Translations under genes and position numbers: made by a program
Shown: positions 12,001-23,162 of the stretch, piece by piece
Layout of the letters: each line of letters opens with the position of its first letter
Numbering within the stretch: position 1 is the first letter of the stretch
From: Druceiella hillmani
Taxonomy: Eukaryota; Arthropoda; Insecta; Lepidoptera; Hepialidae
Reading direction: 5' to 3'
Assembly: GCA_039881145.1 (NCBI GenBank)
Contig: JAYKKI010000006.1
Coordinates: 9,184,501-9,248,500 of the forward strand
Length of the DNA: 64,000 nucleotides
The notes under the pieces: generated by a model
Database searches by the model: none
The model's input: only the letters and a program-made list of their open reading frames with translations
Told to the model about the DNA's origin: nothing

Positions 12001-14793
12001 TTTCAGTCGCACTGAGTACATTAACTTGGTGAAGTGAGGAATATCTAAAAGCTGGTAAAGTAAGGAAGCATGTAAATAGGATGTCTCGAATATAAATTCA
12101 TAAGAATTTAAAAATTGATGAAGCTATAGAAAAGGTCAGATTTATTTTAACCTTTAATTTTCAAAGACTTTGGCCTTTCTATCCCAGTTGGAGTATTTTT
12201 ATTTAGATTTAACCCAGTAGTGCAATGGAAAATAAAATTATGTTAACTACGTCAAGAATTCTCAGGCTTGTTATAGTTAGGTGTCACCTTTAACGTAATA
12301 ACGTAAATACATACTTATAATATTACTCATTGGGTTTATCAACCGCGCTAGTTGTCATTCTGTAGTAAGTTATGGGATATTTTAAACCAAAATTATTTTA
12401 TTGGCAAGGCTAAATTCAGTAAAATATCAAAACATTGTTAATCGTTTGAAGTAATTTTTAGATATTTTGTTTTAAATAATTGTCACCACTTTTAAGAAAA
12501 CTCCAAATGAAAAAAAATAGAATTACAGCCATTTCCACCTGAAAATATTTAACATCGGAACTTAAAACTTGGGTAAGCTATTTACCCAGAATTATTTAAA
12601 TATTCAAAATATTTTTTAAGAAATTTAACATGTTTGATGCGGTACTTTTAAATACGGTATTGCAAACTATCTACTAACTTATATACCGAAAGCTGCTAAA
12701 ATCTAAATTATGCCGTACTAAAACTTTATTTAAAATTTGCCGATAATTAATAATAATGCCAAATCTCATCGTCTTTGACTAACCCACGATATTTTATTTC
12801 TACGAAATATAAACTAGAAAATTTGTGTAGTTGATTGAAAATTATATTTTTATTTGTAAAGATCAGATCAGATCCAGCAGCGCAGATCCTGTGGTGGCTT
12901 CTGAGATGCTACAACGAGGACTGGACAGTGTATCCTCATGGATGAACAAATGGCGAATAAAAACTAGTGCTACAAAATCTGTACACGTCACCTTTACTCT
13001 GAGAAAGGGCGACTGTCCTCCCATACAGCTGAATCAGACTACTCTGCCACACACAGATAGAGTAAAATACCTGGGCATGCACCTGGATAGGCGTATGACG
13101 TGGAAAAACCATGTAAAGAGCAAAAGAGATGAACTCAACATTAGATATAAGAATCTCACGTGGCTGATTGGACGGAACAGTACTCTGTCAATCGATAATA
13201 AGCTACTAATATATAGACAATCCTTAAGCCTGTATGGACTCATGGCATACAATTGTGGAGCAGTTGTAGTAGTTCCAACATCCTGATACTGCAGAAAATG
13301 CAAAATATTATACTCCGATCTATATGTGATGTACCATGGTTTGTTACCAATGCCGAAATACATAAGGAACTTCAAATGAACACCATAAAGGAAGAAATCC
13401 AGTCGGCTACAGATAAATATAGGGGGAGACTGGAGGCCCACCCTAATAAACTGGCTGCAAAGCTATTAACGCGCACTTATCAAAAGCGATTAAAAAGGAA
13501 AGATATTTTGAGTTCCTAAGGAAAGAGGAGATGTTCTCACTGGAGGACACACTCTAAACGAGATTCAACACTCTTCACCACATCTGATAAAAGTGAAAGC
13601 ACTGATTGCAGATAAATAAAACAAAAAAAAAATGTTTGTAGATATAATTAATATAAATACTGTACATTTAAACTTTCATAGGGGCCTAAGTTTGCATGGA
13701 ACCGAGTAGTGTGAGTTCTTCTCATACTTATGAGATTTTATCTGATGTAATTCAGCACAAACTTTATCATTTTTATCTCTTGTATTCTAAATATTCAGGC
13801 AAATATTCCTTTTCCTAAAACTGCATTCATTTGTAAATATAAGTTATAATTGACCAAATTTATATCACAGGTATTCATATTTCGTTAAGTGTTTTTAAGG
13901 CCTTTTTATGTTAAGTTATTAAAGAAATCAAAAGTTGTGAAAGACGACTGCAGATTTTTCAAAAGATGTCACGAAAATAGAAAAATATTTTTAGACCCGA
14001 GATCAGAAACCTTTCATCTAGGTATTTCAAATTATGGAATTCTAAATTTTTTTATTTTATACAAATTTTTACCAACAATTGCATTTATTAAAGAAATTAA
14101 TTTCTCTATTTCAGAGCCGCAAGGATATCAAGAGCTGTCGGCAAGAGTGTGGCAAAAATTCTCGCCAACCTCACGCATCACGGTCTAAATCCAAAAAAAT
14201 TGGAAATCCTCGGTCTGAGTCTTGGAGGACAAACTTCTAGCTTTATCAGTAAGAACTTTCAGAATCTCACGTCGAAGAAGATATCTAGACTAACCGCTCT
14301 GGATCCGGCTGGGCCTTGCTTCCGTAATTTACCAGCGAATCTAAGACTCGACTCAGGAGATGCCGACTTCGTTGACGTGATCCATACAAACAACGACGGA
14401 TTTGGGTCTGCCGCTGCATGGGGCCATGTAGATTTCTACGTGAACGGGGGTGACTACCAAATAGCAGCTATTCCTGAACTTCCGTGTGCAATGGTATGCA
14501 GCCATACCCGATCCTTGCTTATTTGGCTTGATGCTTTAGAAAACTCTGATGCATTCATTGCCATCAAATGTGACTCAATTCAAGACGCGAGAAACTCCGA
14601 TTGTTATAAAAGAGTTCCTTTGGAGACCAATCTAATGGGTTTGTCAACCATGAAGAATGTGACGGGAATTTTTTATTTAAACACTTCCCACCAAAATCCT
14701 TACGGTTTGGGTGGAAATGGCTTGAAAAAGGGCTCAAATAGCTTTGATAGAGAGATTGCAAAATACAACACGGGTTCCGACATAAATTGGTAA
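2947..14793 (+). CDS. Secreted pancreatic-lipase-family lipase / phospholipase A1-like, copy A (four exons, intact)
   Basis: Joined exons 2947-3082, 6408-6553, 11046-11200 and 14115-14793 (TAA at 14791-14793) give 371 residues in one frame, with intron phases 1, 0 and 2. All introns are GT-AG, e.g. donor gtaagtat after 3082 and acceptor ttctcag before 6408. The N-terminus (residues 5-29) is a hydrophobic signal peptide ending near ILAQ, so a secreted protein is expected. Family hallmarks seen: VMFVTGFLDS (oxyanion strand, exon 3), RFTTYPYP, nucleophile elbow GLSLGG (Ser181), LDPAGPCF (Asp209) and CSHTRS (His276), which is a full Ser-Asp-His triad. The PC..VCSH spacing implies a very short lid, as in many insect lipases and PLA1 relatives; substrate (triglyceride or phospholipid) cannot be told. 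A second in-frame ATG (2959) gives 367 residues and is the one conserved in copy B. Introns 2 and 3 carry non-LTR retrotransposon relics. Length fits the family. Confidence 0.9.
4686..4741. repeat. (TA)n microsatellite in intron 1
   Basis: Uninterrupted TA dinucleotides, giving artefactual Tyr-Ile repeat frames on both strands. The mirrored position in arm B holds a longer tract at 32677-32820. Confidence 0.95.
5850..6075. repeat. CACG/GCAC tetranucleotide satellite followed by (TA)n
   Basis: About 160 bases of degenerate CACG/CGCA repeats, strikingly GC-rich against the background, running into pure TA (6019-6075). The frames on both strands encode low-complexity Ala-Arg-Thr-His or Cys-Val-Arg-Ala repeats and are not genes. 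The mirrored copy is at 32075-32405. Confidence 0.92.
7600..10190 (+). mobile_element. Degenerate CR1-like (Jockey-superfamily) non-LTR retrotransposon, copy in arm A
   Basis: Broken frames recover an apurinic-type endonuclease (INVQSIPHRYSDFINYF near 7812-7870; ELIMGDFNI near 8195) and a reverse transcriptase: IKSKFMGWAIDVLSVNALKL near 9013-9071, an eroded YADD box (HLYADEKLIY near 9320-9350), LGLLIDKNLRW near 9575 and the C-terminal WNHLDLDTRKIRSLN near 10030-10065. Stops and shifts are frequent, so it is inactive. It lies in lipase intron 2. The mirrored copy is 27640-30560. Compared with that copy about 200 bases are missing near 10070. CR1 is the best guess within the Jockey superfamily; clade is uncertain. 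Confidence 0.75.
10500..12815 (+). other. Arm A segment missing from arm B, containing lipase exon 3
   Basis: In arm B the sequence matching A near 10500 (the TTTTCTCTTGAGAAT area) is followed within about 20 bases by sequence matching A from about 12820 (GTGTAGTTGATTGAAAATTA). The roughly 2.3 kb between them, including exon 3 at 11046-11200, has no counterpart. Apart from exon 3, nothing recognisable was seen here. Confidence 0.75.
12857..13632 (+). mobile_element. 5'-truncated Jockey-clade retrotransposon (RT C-terminus) in lipase intron 3
   Basis: The frame 12831-13286 contains VASEMLQRGLDSVSSWM, KYLGMHLDRRMTWKNH and LTWLIGRNSTLSIDNKLLIY, and a shifted frame 13253-13519 continues with ILQKMQNIILRSICDVPWF and NAEIHKELQMNTIKEEI. 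This is the classic C-terminal part of Jockey-type reverse transcriptases. A short A-rich tail (ACAAAAAAAAAA, near 13621-13632) follows. Arm B has the uninterrupted site (near 27255-27265). Flanks read TTTGTAAAGAT on the left and GTTTGTAGATA on the right, a plausible decayed target duplication. Confidence 0.85.
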
Positions 14794-14855
14794 ATGCAAG
14801 TTTTAATGGGTTTTGGTGAGATCTATATGTGAATCGATCTTGTTACTAAATGGCA

Positions 14856-14861
14856 AATAAA
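14856..14861 (+). promoter_or_regulatory. Probable polyadenylation signal of lipase copy A
   Basis: AATAAA lies about 63 bases after the lipase stop codon, a normal distance. The equivalent hexamer is conserved in copy B (reverse complement at 26046-26051). In such AT-rich DNA the motif alone is weak; position and conservation support it. Confidence 0.5.
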
Positions 14862-15258
14862 GATATAACTTTTAATTCTATGTGGTAGATTTAATTAACA
14901 TTTAGTCCAAAAAATTAAATTTGCATATTTTCTTTTATATTTTATTCCCTTGTCTATGCTTACTGCATACGGACACAATTTATTTGAACACTATATCATA
15001 ACTCGTAAACTACCGAATCAATTCAAATCATTTTCACATTGTCGGTTATCTGATGTTTAGTATATTAAACAAAAACTACTGAGTAGAAATATATTTGAAA
15101 ATCAGTAAATGTTACTAAATCTCTTATTATTTTACATGTGTTGGATTTTTTAAAATTCAGGTTAGTTTATACCGCTGTCAATTATATGCAAATAACACTG
15201 TTAATTAGAAATGTTTGCTAAAGCTAAAATAATGCTACACTTAATTAAATTCTTCGAC

Positions 15259-15282
15259 AAAAATACTACCCTCATAATATTT
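15259..15282 (+). repeat. 24-bp direct repeat at the inner edge of arm A
   Basis: Begins AAAAATACT and ends CATAATATTT. It matches 25621-25644 at 23 of 24 bases in the same (+) orientation, although the arms beside it are inverted. It borders the 10.3 kb spacer on both sides. Confidence 0.75.
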
Positions 15283-15779
15283 TGCTAGATGCCATACAAT
15301 GTTTCTCACATTTATACTTTTCACACGTGGAACAGCAATGTAAGTTCGCGTCTAGAATGGAGCTTACGCTCAAATTTTTCGATAGCAAAGTCAAAAGCAT
15401 TTCAACAGTAATCTTTCCCCGGGCAGTTATTTCATATTCATAATTTAAATTAATGTCCTTAATATTATTATTGCGTAAACAGTAGTTGAAAATGTTTCAT
15501 TTACAACCAAATAAATAACATAAAACCACACAAAAAGTTTTAAGTAAAACATCACATATGGCATTTTTTTTTAAGGCAATGTTTATTATAAATCGATCGT
15601 TAAAGAGATATGTTTATAGATTCGCCTATAAAAAAAAATCATTTGTGAAATTCACACGTGGTAGAAGTGAAACCTTCAAAAATTTTAAATTTTAATTTTT
15701 AAATTTAATGTTAATTTTTAATTTTGATAAAAACTAAAATAATTAGAAAGTTTTTATAATTCCCCTTCCCCTTCCCCTT

Positions 15780-15848
15780 GAACTAGTATTTCACAAACAT
15801 TTACAATTTTTCCAAGAAAAAGTGTAAATGTTTGTGAAATACTAGTTC
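15780..15848. repeat. Near-perfect 33-bp-stem hairpin with 3-base loop
   Basis: Left arm 15780-15812 and right arm 15816-15848 are reverse complements at 32 of 33 positions; loop CAA. The stem begins GAACTAGTATTTCAC. A CCCCTTC tandem repeat (15761-15779) abuts the left side. No coding role apparent. Confidence 0.95.
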
Positions 15849-16877
15849 CAGTGGGTTTGAAGAATTGAATGGCCTTCCCTTCCGTTTGTTTATTTTTATT
15901 TAAACCAGATGGATGACACGAGAACTCTTTAGAGAAAAAAATTTAATTAAAGGTTTATAAAAAAATACTTCGAATAAAGCGAAACTTGGATGATCGCGAC
16001 TTGGATAATCGTAACTCTGCTTAACCAATATTTAGTATTTCTATGTCTATTTTAAATGATCACATGCCAACGTTTGTCCCACAAAAATATTTGCTCCTGC
16101 AATATAGATGCTTGACATTGTGAAGTCTCATGTGTCATCAATGATGATCTCATGATTCTAGATTAAATAAGAAAGTTAATAAGGAGTCAATAAGAAAGTC
16201 GGTATTCTCCATTGATTACAAACTATTTTGAGACATTCTTTTGGCCACCGCACTTGACTTCACCAGAATGAATCTTGACCGAATAGTTTACCACTGTAAC
16301 AACACAACAGTGCGGGCACTTTTCTTATTTTCCAGTAGGAGTTACTGCAATTTTGAAAACTATTGTCATTTAAACCATGTTCATAATTAGTTACCATGAG
16401 AAGTGCGGCACCATGGAAACCGAAACTTCAATGGCGTACTCAAAGTAAATGTAGGAAAATACAGGTGAAATATAATACTAACTGTCAGTTCATCGACCGT
16501 ATGGCTTACATTCGCTCTTGCTATATATTTAAGAATATTGCACTGTTTATTGTTACATAAATACGATTAACTTAAAATGCCAAGAAGTACTAAATGCATG
16601 AACTAAGTTATATTCTGTCAAACTAATTCCTGACTTTTTATTCACGTTTGTATTAAATTTTTACTAATATCTTTTAATAATTGCGATATTTATAATAAGC
16701 AATTACAATACTTTCATAATTCTAATAAAATATCCATACGACTAATTTCCATGCGGCGGTTTAGCTTAGCAACGTATTTGTAATAAAATCATAATTCTTT
16801 GTATAAAAAATTCTCTTTTTTACTTTTATGATGAAATTAAAAATATAAAACTTTCCTCCTTTCAAAACATAAAACTT

Positions 16878-16878
<1 letters not shown>

Positions 16879-16922
<44 letters not shown>
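16879..16922. repeat. (TA)n microsatellite
   Basis: Pure TA dinucleotides in the spacer. Confidence 0.95.
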
Positions 16923-16924
<2 letters not shown>

Positions 16925-18308
16925 TAAATTATAATCCTATTGTTTCTTTTTTCAATTCGCGGAAAGTCAGAGGTGCATTTATTACCAATTTACGGATGAA
17001 ATTTATACGGAGACAGTTTATTTATGAAATGTATATTACTCAGTAATTATTAATTTTGTCATATACCTAATGTCTGTACCATATAGTAACACGATACATT
17101 TAATACACCAATTTAAGAGTAAATTTCATGTACTATATTGCTATGAATTTAATACAATTTTTAAATAACACTCGTCATTTTACACAGAATAGAATTCATT
17201 TGATACATCCGTAAAGTTATTGTGTCCGTAGGACACCTACTTGAGTGGAGATCGCCGTATTTATTGATCGTATATATTCACCCCACAGCAAACAATATAA
17301 TGAATATCTGATACTAAAACCCATGTGTGGTATTAGATATCAATTTAGTCGGAAGTTGTGATTTTAGTCAATAAATGGCCATTGAATTTATAGCCACAGA
17401 CACACTTTATCTAAGCAATTTAAATTTTAAGGTGTAAAGTTAATTGGTGTCTTAATTCTGCAAAATTTATTAATATTGGATAAACTGTTTCGCTACATTC
17501 AGAATATTTAACAATAATATTTTTAAACAATCCGCTTTACAATTAAAAGCTGTTTTTGCTTTTAATTTGCTTATTACTTCATCAATCGATTGTGTTAATT
17601 AAAACAATTATCAATATAATAGCTCAATATGATTGAAAGAAATTGCTTGTAATTAATAGTTTAAAGTTTATTTGTTCGTTTCAAAAATAATGGAAAATCT
17701 AATGAATAAAATGAAGAATTCATAAACTTTTGAAATACTTTGCTTTCATTGTATAACCAGTAACAGTAGGTAGTAGTGAGGAATTGTGGTGTCATTGGTA
17801 AATCGCTTTAGTGAAATGTCACAGAGATTTCTTGAAGAGGAAAATAAATTGTAAAGGAAGTTTACCAGAATTCATATTCCTAATTGTAAACGATGGGAAA
17901 TTCGCATAAATTTTCTTTTGCCAATAAATTTAATTCGAATTTCAAAAGACTGAATACATTTTTAAACGGTTCATTATAATAATAACTTTAGAGTAAATTA
18001 TATTTTTCACAGCAGGCTAAATTGCAATAACTTTATTGGAAACATCCTTCGACTGGAAGAGACTTATGGTTAAATATCATAAATAGATTTGGCTATTTAC
18101 CCAGATTTTTAAACTTCTTACTGAATAATATTCATTTTAAATTATTTAGAAAATTAATAACTTTCAAAATATTATATTGAAATTTTCATTTCAACAGTGA
18201 ATATGTTTGTTGGACGTGAACTTTTTCAATAATTTCTCAGGTTTCAGAAATAATTTTCTTTATGGAGTAAAATGTGATGCGATGAATACCGTTGGAAATA
18301 TTAAGGAA

Positions 18309-18352
18309 TATATATACATACATGTATATATATATCCATATACATACAAATA

Positions 18353-18401
<49 letters not shown>

Positions 18402-18402
18402 T
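18309..18402. repeat. (TA)n microsatellite with CA and GTA interruptions
   Basis: Alternating TA with scattered ACATA and GTATA units. It accounts for the tyrosine/isoleucine-rich frame at 18207-18455, which is not a gene. Confidence 0.93.
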
Positions 18403-21400
18403 TGATATTACCTTCGTATTTACAACTCGTGTACTATTTAAATGCCAAGATTTAGCTTAACTAGAAGTACCCAAATCCATTGACGTTTCCAAGGTTAAAA
18501 CTGAATTTTTGTCGGATAATTACTCACTCACATTTCTACAATCTAAGAATACTATTATAACCATTGTACACAGATCTCTAAAACGCAATGAACCTGAATT
18601 TTTCCGGTATAAATACGATATGGAGAATAATATATCATTAACTTTTTTTATGTATTAGTACAATGTAACATTAAAATTATCTTATCAGTAACGTCCAAAA
18701 CCCAAAACTTATCTTAGTGAAATGGACTTTATGATAAAGCTAGAAGATACTATTACGCATTGTTATTTGCATACATTAATGAATAAAATTATGATTATTT
18801 TAAATAAGTACATTTGAACAAATTCTATAAAAATGTAGGTGCGAAAATATCACGTAAATATTGCAAAGATATTGAGGCAAGTTATCATATCTCTGGTATT
18901 TCATATACAATGTTATTTTTAAAGTCAACAACGTCCACAAATAAATTATATTTCACTTTAAACTTTAATACTTTTTTTACTAAAACTTTAAATAAATTAT
19001 ATTTGAAATTATGATAAATCGACACCATCTCTTGAATAATAAAAATTAATCCAATAAACTGAATTTTTTAAATGATATGGGACAGATATGGGATTATTTG
19101 TTTGCAATTGTCACTAGTAATTGACGAATTTTTGTCAAGTATATTCAACAATTTCTGCTTTTAAAGAAAACAAAATAGAACAATGAAATTATGCAAACGT
19201 AAATATCTTAGTATGAAATTTCTTTTCGCCTTAAATCGATTTATTATCAAAACTTTTATAAAACACGTGGTGGTCACAAAGTAATCGATAAAGAAGTATG
19301 TTCCGAAACAAATTCCTCATGCAACAGGAATGGTACCAACTACCAAGTACGATATATTCAAGTAAGCCTTGTTAATTTTCCCCATGTGAATGGTTCTCAA
19401 ACAGTTTTCCTTAATTACTTTATTTTGCTGAATAAGTTTCACTATTTTCAATATATCATACACATTAAAATATCAAAAGAATACAAGGCTTGTGAAAATT
19501 ATTTATTCCGGAAATTATTAAAAATCCCTGGACAGTTGTAACAAGTACACATAGGCGGGCAGTGGCATTGTTAATGCGCATGTACAGAAAAAATGCGAAG
19601 AAACTTTCTGAATAAATTTAATTGCTATATAAGTTTACCGTATTTCTTTATTTTATTTGCAAATCCCTCGATTTCACAATATGTATGATTATTTTGTCCA
19701 TTGAAATTAATTGTGTATTTCCAACCATTCCATCTTCATAAAATATGAGATATGTGTCACATAGACATACAGCCTTTAGTCACATATCACGTCTGTTCCG
19801 CAAATCATTTGTTTTAGACGTTCTTGTCAACTGTCACTTTACCTTTGCTATCTCTCGTTTGTTACAGCCGTAATATGAGAATATGTTATCGTTTTGTATA
19901 TAATATATTCATGTAACTAATCTTTTTGTGCGACGTGAGGAATACAATATAGGTAATTACGTAAAATGTTATAATAAGGTTTATTCGCAAGCTGGCTTTT
20001 ACCGTAAAACTACTAAATTTATTCTTCGAGAAATAATAGGAAATTTAATATATTTAATATATTTCTGTAACGTTTCAATTTCAAAGCAAAGCTTATTAAC
20101 ACAAAGTAATATTGTGTCTATACACTCTACCTGAGCATAACAAAGCGAGTAGACGTTAGTTTTACAGATCAGTAAGGAGTTTTAATTGCAGGTACTCACG
20201 GTTCCATTATTGTCACCGAGTCAGAATTATTTATTTTTATGTGAAACTCAAAATACTACAAAACATCCGAGGCCGCATCTCTAACATATATTATGCTTGT
20301 ATTTTAATAATGTTGAATTTCGGGTATGGCTTGTTACGTTACCATCTGTCCACCTCTTTTATGACTCATTAATTTAATACCTATGTTACAGAGCTGCTAC
20401 ATTATTTTAAATCAACGCCTTGCAATTTACAGTTTTGAAAACAGAAAACTATTTATTCTTATAACAGAAATATTTTTACTTTGACCGCTATTTTCCGTTT
20501 TTGTATCGCGTTTCCAAATATATTAAAAAATTAGATATCTAACGCTGGAAGTGGCACTAAGGTACGTTTAAAAAAAATAAGAAAATTTAGAATGGAACAG
20601 GATATGCTTTTTTCATTTCTTTTCCTTTTGTACTTAATATGACAGTTTTATATTTCTTCACTTTCGAAAAGACTAATGATCAGATGCTTATTTTATACGA
20701 GTTTATGCGACATTATATGAATTTATTATATGGAGATTATTTCTTCTACCGAATTTACGCCCGCCTTTCTAAATTAGTTTCTAAAATGACAATTTTTTAT
20801 TTTTATTTTCGTACCAGCAAAGAAAAACGGTAGTCGTAAATAAATTTCCTTTAGTAAGGAAAATAAAATTACTTCTATAATATGCTGGTACATTTCATCT
20901 CGTTATAATTATGACAATTGAAACTTTATGCTTACTGGAGGAGCTGGGGAAACTCAAACGCAGAAATATCCACCTCCAGAAATTAAAGGTAATTTGAAGA
21001 AATAATATTTACAATTAAAAATATTAAAATAAACTTCAAAAGTGTAATGTGTTTCATCAGATAATACTTGTTATTTTGTAGAATAGTTGAGTAGTTCCAA
21101 GCGAATTAACATGGATAAAGTTATAAAAAAATGACTGAAATTAGGTAAAGCTCTAACTAAATTGTAGATGGGTATCACGTTGGTCATTATTTGCAAATAA
21201 TAGCTTCATTCGAGCGGTTGCGCAAATAAATCTCCCTAAGTATATACTTTGTATTACAGTGAGAACTACGTTAAAATCCATCTAATAGAACTCAAGTTAT
21301 AAGCAAACAAACAGACAAGATGTTTTAGAATAAAAACAATAATTTTCATAATTATTTGATTGATTTTAGTGACACTGTTCCGTTCCGATAAATTTCAGAG

Positions 21401-21689
21401 GAAATGTTTTATTATTGGATATTTTTTTAATTATTTAAATTGAAATTTTTAATATTTTATATAGCATTATCACATATTTTTGAGTAAAAAAATCCTTTGT
21501 TGGGAACATTTTTAAAATGTACATAGTCTACTGATAAGATTATTTGAAGATATAAAACGATTAAAGGGCGAGAGGTTGTACTAGAAAATTATGAATGTCG
21601 TAATAAAAAACATGATATCTATTATTTTAAAATATTAAAATTTATAATGAGCTTATCTAATTTACAGTTAATTATATCTTTTGGATAGA

Positions 21690-22425
21690 AAGCAATACGT
21701 ACGAGTGGACAACTTTACGTCCGATACTTATTTTAAACGATCGGAAATAAGCCAAGGTTTGAATTTCGGGCCTTTACTTTCTACTTTCTAAAATTGCGCA
21801 TTGTTTGTTATTCGAGGACGACATGAACCTTTCTACAGTCGTCACGGATGGAGCAGACGTCGAAAGCTTGCAGCATGACGTCAGCGCCGTCATTGAGTGG
21901 AGCTTAGTAAGCAGCTTAATTCAAGCAAATAGTGAGTTATGGTCAGCGGAATCCCACTACGTCGCCTGTACGAGGTCATTGATTTTGGAGTCATATTTGA
22001 TTCGCGCTTGACGTTTTGTGGGCACAAGGCTATCTAAATTACGAATTCATCTGCTGTACATTTCATTGGAGTAGAGCCGATTAGAATCCAGCTCCATTAT
22101 TTGGAACCCACACGAAGCTAAATACAACTTGATTATTGAACGTGTGCAAAAGACGTTCCTTCAATATTTGCATATGGGACTCTATGGTTAATTGATACTT
22201 TTATTTCCTATTGATTTCCTCTTTGGTATGCTAGGTTTGTTTTTACTTATAACTTAGAAGAGTCCTTATGTTTTATACTAGTTGTATATTTTGTATTTAT
22301 GTTTATTACATAACTTCTTTGGGTTTAATTTGTTAATCCATTAATTCTTATAGTTACGAATAGTTTACCTGTAATATAACGATAAATGTACGCAAAATTA
22401 ATAAATAAATAAAAAAAATTAGCCC
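21690..22425 (+). mobile_element. 5'-truncated non-LTR retrotransposon fragment (reverse transcriptase)
   Basis: In three frames: SQGLNFGPLL (near 21751-21780), LLFEDDMNLSTVVTD (from 21808; the RT YADD-type box, here FEDD), ESLQHDVSAVIEWSL, then FGVIFDSRLTFCGH (near 21983-22025) and IERVQKTFLQYLHM (near 22136-22175). This is the palm-to-thumb part of a Jockey-superfamily RT. It ends in an A-rich tail (AATAAATAAATAAAAAAAA, near 22400-22419). Stops and shifts make it inactive. Confidence 0.75.
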
Positions 22426-23051
22426 TTAATCCCATCAAGGTCTCAAGTAACATTAATATAACTAATTAACTCTTATTATTTCTAAAAAAAATTTTGCATA
22501 TATTTTTCAGATTTGTGAAAACTAAACATTCACAAATAAATTTTGATACTCAAAAAACGTTAGCAAATGTAATTTTGATTTCCCTTATTCTCCTTCCCAT
22601 ATGTAATTTTGAAAGAAAGAGAAAAAAACAATTTTTAACAAGATCCGTACAATAATAAATAATTTTAATTTTTGATATCAGTTTTTTTCTTATAAACGTA
22701 GGTTTATAAAACTGAATAAGAAATTGACTTTTCTTTCTGAGTTTAAAAAATATCTTGTTGTCTGATTTGAAATTAATTCAATTACGATTTAAAATTGTTT
22801 TATTTCTTCTATCACCACATTTCACACATCTGTATTTTTGGAAACTATGTGATATTGATTCATCTAAAGTTATGAAACATCTAAAAAATATTATTTCGTA
22901 ACAAAATAAGCTAAAATTTGAACACAATTTAAAAAGTTATCCTCTTCTGAAAACAAAAAACAAGACAAACATTTCTGACATTTTTGTTTTGCAATATTTG
23001 GACTAATCATTTTGAAGTTGGTTTCGAAAAGATATGTATAAAAATATTAGA

Positions 23052-23162
23052 TGTACCCTTTACCGTGAAATACCGTGTACCCTTTACCGTGAAAAACCTT
23101 TATTGTGAAATATAAAACTGTGTTATCTTCTCTCAACATTCGAGATATCTTCTCTCAACATT
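23052..23162. repeat. Two short direct-repeat pairs side by side
   Basis: TGTACCCTTTACCGTGAAA occurs at 23052-23070 and 23076-23094 (period 24), and TATCTTCTCTCAACATT at 23124-23140 and 23146-23162 (period 22). Each pair is exact. No function is evident. Confidence 0.85.

Larger units (their letters stand above)
818..15283 (+). repeat. Arm A of a large inverted duplication
   Basis: The segment matches, in inverse orientation, 25621-35925. Landmarks occur in mirrored order: AT tract at the outer edge, upstream region (950-1130 against 35640-35850), lipase exons 1 and 2, CACG/TA satellite, CR1-like relic, intron 3 and exon 4, and downstream flank to about 15258. Arm A is longer (14.5 against 10.3 kb) because it keeps 10505-12815, has a Jockey insertion at 12857-13632 and holds about 700 bases (1385-2085) absent from arm B. 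Exons match at roughly 93-98%; introns sampled by eye at about 85-90%. Confidence 0.88.

Noticed and set aside
13889..14188. Frame extending upstream of lipase exon 4
   Set aside because: Intronic: a good acceptor at 14113-14114 joins exon 4 in phase, and the reading past it is out of the lipase frame.
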